From contig OZ020515.1 in the NCBI GenBank assembly GCA_963971425.1, positions 4,394,678 to 4,458,677 of the forward strand: a stretch of 64,000 nt of DNA, written 5' to 3'. Both the position numbers and the translations under genes were made by a program. Source of the stretch: Bryoerythrophyllum caledonicum. Lineage: Eukaryota > Streptophyta > Bryopsida > Pottiales > Pottiaceae. Of this stretch, positions 35,698 to 46,012 are shown piece after piece. The stretch's first letter is position 1. Every line of letters starts with the position of its first letter. The notes beneath the pieces were generated by a model, which saw only the letters and a program-made list of their open reading frames with translations, was not told where the DNA came from and searched no databases.

Positions 35698-38600
35698 CTA
35701 GGACCAAGAATGAGTTAGGATGCCGTATTCAAGAACTTGTTTGACCTCGTTCCAACTAAGGGTAGAAGCATGGATGAAGTCGACAGTTGGTTGAAATCCA
35801 TAGATCGTGAGAAAAATGTAGTAGAGATGTTTACAATGAGAGTACTGGCTCTTCCCACGGAATGCCTTCCAAGTCTTCGTGAAAGCTGGGCATGAACAAT
35901 GAGGGAATGCACTCACTGTTACGGAGTATATAGCAGCTTCGGCCGGAGCACCGAAAGAGAGGAGAGAAATGTGACACCCTTAACCGGGTCCTGGGAGCAT
36001 CCTCATGGCTTTGATGGAAGCATTGAGGTAGTCAACAGACCCCATCGACTTCCTCTGTTTCTCGTTACGCACTTTCGAGGTGCCTTCTCCGTCTTACCAT
36101 CCCTCTTTGCGGGAACTCTGGAGGCGTCCAATGGAACTGGGAAAGAACTCAAGTCTCTCGGAGGACGGTTGTTAGTAAATAGGCGTCTAGGAGAAACTTG
36201 TTGCTTCCGTGGGAGTTGAAATCCAGCCGCCTCAAGATCCTCAATCTCGCCACCGGTCAAATTAGTACCCACCATGACAGGCCAAACATCAGGGATTGGA
36301 AGCCTATCCTGGCCCTTTTTGTATTGAACCACCCATAGCCGCCTTGTATCCTTCACACATCGTTCAATGTCATCGTTGCAAAAGTGGAAATCCATTGTCT
36401 CTAAGACATTTTTCTTTGGATGACGATAAAAACCAGTGTATGTTGGTGCTGGAGTTGCCTTCCCACCCCTGACAATCTTCTCCTCACATTTCTTCTTTGA
36501 TATCAACCGTTGTGCCCAACAAGCCTTCGCATAATTCTTTGGCAAATGGGCAATATGCCACTCTGTCAACTCAACATGAGTTTCTTGCACCGCTGTGACA
36601 CGGCGCAAACCAGCTCTGCAAATTGGAGACGCCAATGGTGTCATAGGTCTTGGTCGTGTGGGAGACACATCATCATCAAAAATGCTACATCCTCCAACGA
36701 CATCCTCGTCATCAGCAACGCCGTTGCCTTCGTCGATAATGGGCAAGAGATTGGTAGAAGTTCCTAGAGGTCTCGAAAAATGGCGAGGTCGAGAGGAGTT
36801 TACTTTATTCGGGCGGTGTGACTCATCATCAGCACCGACTTGCATGTTTGGCTTACGCTTCCGTGAGCCAAATACCTCTTCACCGGCCTTGTATGTTGTG
36901 CGAGTACATAATTCCGCCGCCCCCGGCATTTGCAACATAGAGTTCTTTAGGATGCTAGGGTCACCCGTCCTTTGAGCCTTTCTCTCGGCCACTCTAAGCT
37001 TTAGTTCATCCTTGCTAGGACCCGTCCCACCAACGTCGCCTTTTAGAAATTGGTGATAGGTAACAACTTGGAGGAATCCACGTATGTAGTCGTCTACGGT
37101 GGCAACGTATAAGTTTGCCCCTCGGTTCCCGGAGGCTTGCTTCCACTTGTTGTGCACTGTCTCTGCTAGATTGCAAGAAGGCATCTCAGCTAGTTCATCG
37201 GCGGACATATTCTGCAAACAATCAACAATGAGTCAGAAACTAGTGATGAAGGAAGAGAAGGACTCATTGTGTAACGTACAAAAATGAAAAAGCATGTCAT
37301 ACCGTGGTCATGAATCCACTCCATTGACGGTATCTGAAGTGCCACCATACAAGCCAACTAGACATGGCCTCAAACCCTTTCTCAGATACAGCTCTAGATA
37401 TTGTGTACCACGCTTGAAGTGCATCGTATAGTCTATCAGCATCCTCCATGTTTCTTGCTTCCCTGTACTGCTCATAGAGTTTCTTGTGCTGCTCTTGAAA
37501 TTCTTCGGCAATCCACTTCTCCGTGTACTTAACCATACTTTGTACCCAGTGAAAAAGGCATGTTCGCTCCTTGTCCGTCATTACCTCGCCACCTCCGTAC
37601 ACAGCTCTTACTGCATTCCAGTTTGCCTGAGCACCATCCGCCATAAATCCCTTGAAATTAGGCATCTCCACACCATGTCGACGCATGACGTCATTTAGGT
37701 TATTCCAGAAAAGTATTTGAGCGGCTTTATCCTCGAACATCAAGTCGCAGCATGCGATGGTCATCACCCTCCGATACATGGCGTCGTAAACATGACATCC
37801 CATTGTTGTCCACTCTGCCACGCGTTTCACGTGGTCAAACATCATCCATGCATTATCCAGGTCATTGTCGGGTTGCATCCGCTTCACGAGGTCGACGCCA
37901 GAGCCCGGGCCAACCTCTGACATCTTAAAGACAAAGACCTTGGATTCTTCTCCCACAGCAGTCTCCGAACCTTGACTTGGGAACTTGCTATTCTGCACAA
38001 ACGCCTAAGAACTTACCGAGCGCAATTTTAGGATGGCATCCATGACACCATACCTCTTCAGATACTGGAATGTGACCACCTTGTTTCGGATGCTAGGAGA
38101 TCCCATGTCCTTGCATTTGTCTAACATGGGAGCTAGCTCCTCGACAGTCAAGATCTTCCAGGGGTCGCCATCTTCCCGAAGCAGGAAATCTCCAAGGAGC
38201 TCCTTGCTTGCTTCCAACACGATGGCACTCTTGGTCGCCTGTGGAGTCTGTTCTACTTGCTCACTAATAAGACTACTAATCTTCTCCTTAACATCGCGGT
38301 AATCACCTATTTTAACAGGATGTTTATGTACGCCTAAATGAATACAAGCACGGGTGTAGTTGCCCTTACCACTAACGTAGTACACCACAGCATCACATGT
38401 GGCAACACAAACCGGTGGATCTCCGCAGATCTTGCAAAGTAGCGTGTTCTTAGGGGCTTTTTGACTTGCCTCTAATGTCACCGACATCATTCCATTGAAC
38501 TCCCTCTCATTGACGTCCGAAATTCGATTAACTGGTTGGAGATATTCGCAGTCAACGTTGTCGCATTGCAGATGACCAACGCACTTGGAAGTCCGAAAGT

Positions 38601-39438
38601 GCAGGCCGTCGTCCTTCATAATGTTTGTTGTAATTGTCTTTGTCCAGACGTGTCCATCGTACCGCTTGTCCATCCCATGCATATTACGTGCCTGGGTGGA
38701 AGTAGCCGACGGTCGAACATGAGGCAATTCAAAGACCACTCCGTTGTTAAAATCGGCGGGGAGACAACTCACATGTTGGTGTGGAATGACATCAAAGTTC
38801 AGTTTCTTCAGAGGATTCTTGCCGCTAGCACGGGTGGACAACCGTTTGAGACTATCGATAACACTAACAATACCGGAAATACTTTGATCTCTTGGAGGAC
38901 TAGAATTGGGTGGACCGGAAGTAGTCAAAATGGACGAAACGGAATGACGATGACACGATATGAAATCAGCGCTCTTTGGGGGGCATGGACTAGGGATAGT
39001 GTCCTCATCATCTGAAGATAGAATGGTGACAGATTCGGTGTCAGGCTCAATCTTGACCTTCACGAGAGTTGGAGGAGGTATCTACATGCTACACGTTGTG
39101 GACTAATGAGGTATAAGATCAATAGATGATAGACTGGTATCTGAATCTACACGACCATATACCCGGTATCGACCACTGCAAAGTTTCCATTCCTTGTCAA
39201 AATCATTGTTCACAACGGCCTGAATAGGTGTAGTATACAATAGAGACAAACAATCATCGTTATAGACCTCTTCCTCGAAACAAATACTATCTTGTTGAAA
39301 ATTGAATCTAACACTCAATGCGGCACTAGTAACAGTGGCGATACCCTCCTTGTTCATAGGATAGGCAACAAGATCGCCATTGCCAGTAGTACGAAGTAAG
39401 GCTATCGAAGACAAGCTCGATGGAGTAGCGGAGGCCAT
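35698..39438 (-). CDS. MULE-like transposase with SWIM finger, nearly full length
   Basis: Proposed exons: 39438-39163, 39081-38017, 37992-37303 and 37211-35698, all phase 0, with GT-AG introns of 81, 24 and 91 nt. Exon 2 has an acidic N-terminal segment and a Cys-rich stretch. Exon 3 contains MTIACCD (near 37.75 kb), FMADGAQANW (near 37.64 kb) and CLFHW, the DDE-core and C-x2-H pattern of MULE transposases. Exon 4 has CNLAETVHNKW, CNDDIERCV and, at 35.84-35.90 kb, HCSCPAF...CKHLYYIF, a SWIM zinc finger. Lesions: a frameshift in a GGGG run near 36042, TAA at 35980-35982, and an in-frame TAG inside the 24-nt segment if it is not spliced. About 1180 codons. Expected to act in the nucleus, cutting and joining element ends. 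Confidence 0.8.
37993..38016 (-). other. 24-nt GT-AG segment in transposase gene (possible micro-intron)
   Basis: It begins GTAAGT and ends TTTGTGCAG. Its removal joins two conserved coding blocks in frame, while reading through hits TAG. A 24-nt intron would be far shorter than usual plant introns. Confidence 0.5.
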
Positions 39439-39920
39439 GGAAAAATCAAGACAAGAATGACAGACCGAACTGAAGAAAGTGGAGAAGTAAAGAGCAGGGC
39501 GGGGATTATATAAAACAATCGATGGATTTAAAAAGGAGTGTGACCAGAAGACGGCGTTTGTCAGTGCTTAAAGTAGACGTACTAAAAAATATTCAAGATT
39601 AGATGCAACAGTTGTAACTAACAACCAAGTAGACTTGGGGCAGCTGTACACTTCCAATATTTGAGAACAATCTATCTTTAGTCACTTTCACATTTGGCGA
39701 GTCTTGCTTTTTGTAGGATAAAGAGGTCGGCGCAAGTCCTAGTTTAGTAAAGATTACAACTATGTTGGAAACGGAACCCTTCAATATTATCCGAGATCAA
39801 ATAATGGACTTCAAAGAGTACAACAAATACCTATATTTCAAGCTAGGAAAAGGTTGGCGACCTTAATAAGGGCAGATGATATTTACCTCAACGTGCCAAG
39901 TCATAATGAAGGGAACATAG
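39439..39920. promoter_or_regulatory. divergent intergenic region between transposase and ParB/methyltransferase gene
   Basis: About 480 bases separate the start codons of the two divergent genes. It contains the TATA box for the minus-strand gene. A TATATT at about 39832 could serve the plus-strand gene. Shared use as a bidirectional promoter is inference from the layout. Confidence 0.4.
39506..39512 (-). promoter_or_regulatory. TATA box of transposase gene
   Basis: On the minus strand TTTTATATAATCC lies about 68 bases upstream of the proposed ATG at 39438, suitable spacing for a TATA box with a short 5' UTR. Confidence 0.6.
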
Positions 39921-41136
39921 GTGGAACATGGAGGGAACATGGAGGGTATAAACGAATTGCACGATGAGGAGAACTTGCATTCAGCTTTTATGGATATACA
40001 TGCAGAGGGAGGTGCGATCACCTGCGCACAACGGCGGCGGAAGGAGATGGAGAAGGCGAGTAGGGCGGTGGATGCGGGTGCCACGATCCGACGGCTAGGA
40101 GGGGAGTTTGCATAGTTACCAATTGTCACAACGGCAAGAAGAATAGCCCCAATTGCCGAAGCGGATGTTCAAGAAACAATGGCTATCACTCCCGCGGACT
40201 AGACAGGCGTTGCTGGAGTGGATGTCACCGTTGAGCCATCAGTGGTGATCAACCTAATCCGCGTGGAAGAGACTCAGGTATGCTTCCCAACTCATGTATA
40301 GCGGTCATACTCATGTAGAGCGGTCATCAACTAGAGGGATACTTTAGTGCACTGGATCATTGATCAATGAGAGCCAGAGTATTGGTACTTGTAATGAACT
40401 GTACTTAAATGATACAATTTTTAGTTGGCCAAGTTCAAAATTGAATATCGTGTACTAGGCAACAATTCACTCTAGTCCGGTACAATATAATCTTTTGAAT
40501 TAGAGTACCCCACACTATGGTCAATTTTGTTCGTAATAGAAATATTAGAAGCAAACTTTCTAACATCTAGAAAGTTTAAAGTTGGCAATACCCAAGCAAA
40601 ACTAGTTGGACATCCATTTAAGATCTAGGTGATACTAATAAAATAACCAGATAATATTTATTGTGTACACACCATAGACTTAGAAAATTCGGAATCAGGG
40701 TTTTAGGACATAAGGGGATGTGAGGGAGAGGGGAGGTCTCTAAGAAGGAAGCGAGTAGGGGAGAAGAGAGGTTTGTGAGGGGAGATTGGGAGGAGGGGAG
40801 GTCTGTGAGAGGGGAGATTAGTTTGAGTGGAGGTTTGTGAGAGGGAGTTGATCCAAGAGGTGGCTATGGTAGAGCAGGTGAGCGAGCCGCAGGACAAGGC
40901 CATGGCAGCAATGGCGGTAGACATCAATGACAAGCGTGAGGTTGGTGAAAGGGAGTCCAAGCAAGAGGTGGCCATGGCGGAGGGGGTTCATTCGGACGAA
41001 GAAGCGGTGAACATCGACGTCGAGAATGAGGTCGCCAATGAGGATATCAATGGACCTGAGCGTTTTGAAGGGAGAGGCGCCGTAGCCGACTGTGAGAAGG
41101 GTACCGCAGTAGCTGCTTTGGCCATGGCTACCTCCG

Positions 41137-43973
41137 TGTGAGCCGCAAAAACGGCCCACGATGACAAATGGACCACACATCATGTGCGTTAAGGTTAACA
41201 AGTAGTAGAAATGGGTTATCCCATTGGATTAGCTCGTGATTTTTGATCAAGATGGCTAAATAAGCCTTTCCATGCGCTAATTCCTCAAATAGGAGCCACC
41301 TTGTGGCAACTACGGATTTTATGAAGTTCACTAAAAAAATAAATAGAAAGGAAAAAATAAAGAAAAGGTTGGAAAACAAAAAAAACAATAGAAAGGGATT
41401 AGAATTAGAAGTAGTGGAGAAGAATTTACCTCCTACCGAATCCGGGACCGCCATTGGCGACGGTGAGGAAATCACGGAAAAAACTAGGAGAAGAAGAAGG
41501 AGGATGGTGAGGAGAAAAGAAAAAGAAAAAGAATGAGGCGTTAAAAGCCCTTAAAAAAAAATAGTCAAAGGGATCCAAAAAGAAGTGCAATAAAAAAAAA
41601 ACCCTCACCAATCACTAAGTAAATTAGGAATTCCCCCAAGCAAGGGAAATTCAAGCTAGGTAGAGTTAGATTTTTTTGCATCCTTGAATTTAGCTTGATA
41701 GCTCACTTATTGAGATTATGCACACACATGTGGCATGGAGTCAAAGTTTAGATTTAGATATTCCTTGGTTAGTGGGACACCCACTTTTGTTAAATGCAAG
41801 GGTGGCTAGTGATTTATTAGCTTTTTAGTTACTATTGTTTAGTGTGACCATTAATGTGCCCACCCAAAATTGGCGGCTGTCAATGACAAAGGGAACGACC
41901 TTGGGAACAAAGAAGGGAGCAAGGGCCTTGGGGTTACCCCCTTGGAGGCGCTCATTCGAAGTGTGTGTGGTAGGAGCTAGGAAACCGAGAGAGGTGTGTG
42001 GAAGAGAGAGAGAGGTAGGGTTCCAGATTTCCCCCTCTTGTGGGCTGGATTTTGATTCAAATGTTACGAAAATTAGATGGTAGATAGATTAGAGCGTTGG
42101 CTTTTCAACAAGGACGTACGGATCAGAGTTGTGACGACGAAGATACAAGCTACGGAGCGAGGACGACCAGCTGGAGGATCGGCGGCGGATCTCACTTGGC
42201 CTCCTCAGACTTTCCCCCGTCAGTCGCAGAGTTCTTGTCCGATGAAGCTGAAATTTTAGGAGTAGATAGATTAGAGCGTTGGCTTTCGAACAAGATCAAG
42301 AACGTACGGATCGGAGCTGTGACAACGAAGATACAAGCTGTGGAGCGAGGACGACCAGCTGGAGGATCGGCGGTGGATCTCACTTGGCCTCCTCAGATTT
42401 TCCCTTGTCAGTCGCAGAGTTCTTGTCCGATGAAGCTGAAATTTTAGGAGTAGATAGATTAGAGCGTTCGCTTTCGAAAAAAATCAAGAACGTACGGATC
42501 GGAGCTGTGACGACAAAGATACAAGCTGCGGAGCGAGGACGACGAGCTGGAGGATCGGCGGCGGATCTCACTTGGCCTCCTCAGATTTTCCCTCGTCAGT
42601 CGCAGAGTTCTTGTCCGATGAAGCTGAGATTTTTGGAATAGATAGATTAGAGCATTGGCTTTTCAATAAGATCAAGAACGTACGGATCGGAGCTGCGACA
42701 ACGAAGGTACAAGCTGCGGAGCGAGGACGACCAGCTGGAGGATCGGCGGCGGATCTCACTTGGCCTCCTCAGATTTTCCCTCGTCAGTCGCAGAGTTATT
42801 GTCCGATGAAGCTGAGATTTTTGGAATAGATAGATTAGAGCATTGGCTTTTCAATAAGATCAAGAACGTACGGATCGGAGCTGCGACAACGAAGGTACAA
42901 GCTGCGGAGCGAGGACGACCAGCTGGAGGATCGGCGGCGGATCTCACTTGTCCTTAGATTTCCCCTTGTCAGTCGCAGAGTTCTAGTCTGATCAAGCTAA
43001 GATTTTAGAAATAGATAGATTAGAGCGTTGGCTTTTCAACAAGATCAAGAACGTGCAAATTGGAGTCGTGACGACGAAGATACGGGCTGCGGAGTGAAGA
43101 GCACCAAGAAGAGGAGGACGACCACAGCACAAGAACGAACACGAATACGGCAGAGGGTGAATTGAGCTGTATCAGGGAGCCTTCTTCCTCTCCCAATTGA
43201 TTCATTATCCTCTTGATTGCATGTGGAGAAGGAACCCTAAATTTTCTAGTTACAAAAATCACGCAGAAGCGTTGCCAAATTTTCACTAGGATTAGGGTTT
43301 GCTATCAACTCAACCAAACAATCGGTTTAATCTACAATAGTAAGTGAAGGCAGCTAGAGGCTCATGCATGGTATAGTGTTTGAGTAGGGCCACTTGTGTG
43401 AATGCATGTGGTATACACGTGAATTGTGGTGCACGATTTTGAATAAACATGTATGTTAAGTGTGCACTGCTGGTCGTTGGCTGTGAGTCCCGTATTGAGT
43501 CAACCGGTTAATTGAAGGCTGCCATCGTGTTAAGCAAGAAAACTCATTAGAATACGAAAAACAAACGAAATAAACGGAGTCATAATCACGAAGATAATGA
43601 AGAATTAAACTTTTAACATAAAAAGAGGAGCCTGTCTGCTGGTTGCTGCTGTCAGGGTCGCACTTGGGCCTGGAATTGGTGGTTAAGGTGCTAATCAAGT
43701 TTACAGGGCGAAATTGAACCTAACGGAGCTTTAAAACATTGGAAATGGAGCTTTGAGGCGGAATTTACGCTTGTCTAAAGGTTGGATTCAACCTAAGGCT
43801 GAATTCAGCCATCACATCACTAATTATTAACGAACCCTCTTTAGTGACCACGCCTTGGGTCATCATGCTTGTATGAATGGTTAAAGTATGTTTGTACAAG
43901 TGGCTGCATCCCATATGTAGGGTCTTGTGTTCAAGATAAGCCACCCATTAGGGGGTGGTTTATTTGGCTCACA
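41137..43973 (+). mobile_element. solo LTR (2837 bp) inside an exon, 5-bp TSD
   Basis: It begins TGTGAGCCGCAAAAACGG and ends TTTGGCTCACA. CTCCG is repeated at 41132-41136 and 43974-43978. Removing the LTR and one CTCCG restores one reading frame (MATS joined to GLQQDEV), so the host was a continuous exon. It is the same family as 23256-25520 and is longer because of a larger 188-bp array. Confidence 0.95.
42085..43070 (+). repeat. 188-bp tandem array in solo LTR, about six units
   Basis: Units start at AGAGCGTTGGCTTT-like words at 42091, 42273, 42461, 42649, 42837 and 43022, a spacing of 182-188 bp. The solo LTR at 23256 has about three units, and the length difference of the two LTRs (572 bp) is close to three units. 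Confidence 0.85.
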
Positions 43974-45165
43974 CTCCGGTTTGCAACAAGATGAAGTCGG
44001 TCCAGTAGAGACAAAGAAGAGGAAGGGACGCTTTAGGGTTCCAAAAAGTGAAGAGGAAGAGGATGAGGAGAATTTGGGTACGGAGGATGAAATAGATGTT
44101 GTGGAGATTGAGAAGCGGATGGGGTTGCTCTACAACCCTGATTCCTTTGCTGCCATCACTCTCATGCGCCAAGAGCTAGAGGAGAAGTTTTCAAGACTGC
44201 GAGTGCCCCTATGCCGCATGGTGCCGATGCCAGAACTTTGAGGTATTCAATTGGCGGACAAGTTTAAGTTGCAGGATAGTTTTGAGCACGGATATCGATT
44301 AGGCACCTCTGTATTCTATATTGCATTAACGGGAAAGGATGGAGAGAAGATGACGGTGGCAAGAGAGATAGAGGATCAGTGGTTGCCTAATTGGAAGGCC
44401 GTGAACAACGAGTTCGAAACGCAGCTGAAGGATGACCCTGATCTTGGTGAATTGAGCGGCAAAATGTTCTTCATCTACGATGGCAACCACCGTCATAATG
44501 CTTGGAAGTCGTTCATTGATAAGAGAAAGAGTGGCGATTTATTGTTTACACGCAGCAATGGCCAGCCCGAGACTATCATGCTCAATATCACGCCAAGCGG
44601 CTTTCCAAAGATTCTGAAAGCAACGGACGCCGTGAATAAGTATGTTGTAAGTGTGTGATTTTGAATTCTCTTTTCCTAAATTATGATCAACATGCTTGTA
44701 CTTCAATACAGGGCTACGGAAAAAGCACATGTGAAGACAAACATGATGCATGAGTTAGATAGAGTGAGTATATTTGGTCAGCGCGACATATCGTACTACA
44801 AGGATTTGATACCGGAGAAGGTCTACAGCAAGTGTCTCAGGGTCAAAAGAGATACCTGGTACCCGATTCCTTCAAATCAAATGGTGAAGATTCTATTTCA
44901 TATAAGTAAACTCTTACATTGACATTTAGAGGCTGCCACATTTTTGTTTTCATTCGAAAGCTAATATGAAGCATTACAGGATGAATTACAAGAGATAGCT
45001 TTGACTGAACGCAACGAGTTCAAAATGGATGGTAAAACAACCGGTGTAGAGCTGAGGTCAAAGGTGGAAGAGGCAATGGCTGTGAAGAAGTTGAAATTGA
45101 CGAAACGGCTCAGCAAGCTTTCTGCAGTAGCGGATCCACGATTGGGGAAGGATTTTCTAGATCAA

Positions 45166-46012
45166 GTACACTCGATTAACTCATATTGTCATTGAGTCAT
45201 TGTTACATTGTATTATATTTAGGACTTTGACATTAAACAAACCCTTCCTGCGTTAAAATTTCTCATCTAGTTTTTTTCATGTGGGGACAAAAGAGTGTTA
45301 TCTCGGAATGGGGTGAAAAGGTTCTCGGACTTTGACATTAAACAAACCCTTCTAGCGTTATAATTTCTCACCTAGTTTTTTTCATGTGGGGACGAAAGAG
45401 TGATATCTCGGAACGGGGTGAAAAGGTTCTCGGACCGAGGACATTAAACAAACCCTTCTAGCGCTACAATTTCTCACCTAGTTTTTTTCATGTGGGGACG
45501 AAAGAGTGATATCTCGGAAGGGGGTGAAAAGGTTCTCGGACCGAGGACATTAAACAAACCCTTCTAGCGTTACAATTTCTCACCTAGTTTTTTTCATGTG
45601 GGGACGAAAGAGTGTTATCTCGGAAGGGGGTGAAAAGGTTCTCGGACCAAGAACAAAAAACTAGCCCTTCCGGCATTCCAAACTCACGTAGTATTATTTC
45701 ATGTGTGGACCAAGGTGTGACATCTCGGAAGGGGGTAAATACGTTCTCGGTCCAAGAACAAAAAATCAACCCTTCAGACGATATGTTAATTTGACAAGTA
45801 TTAAGATCAAGTGGTCATTCGGGGGTCACTATAGAACCTCTCGGTACCAAAAGGTTACGGTGTACTAAAAAAAGGAGACTTTTTTGGTGGCCCTCCTTGG
45901 GTCTCATGGGTTGGATTCATATGTTCAAATATGAGTATTGTGGTATTTGTATTGTTAACGTTGTTTTATTGTAATTTGATATTCCATGGTTTTATTGTGT
46001 GGCTTTTGCTAG
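45166..46012 (+). other. 847-bp intron of ParB/methyltransferase gene holding 106-bp repeats
   Basis: The intron runs from a GTACAC donor to a TTTGCTAG acceptor and is ten times longer than the other introns. About 45231-45650 contains four 105-106 bp units beginning CATTAAACAAACCC, and degenerate units continue to about 45780. A GGTACC palindromic motif like those near the left end lies at about 45837. Confidence 0.8.

Noticed and set aside
43969..44172. Minus-strand frame over the ParB-like exon
   Set aside because: It is a shadow of the plus-strand coding exon, with no motif.
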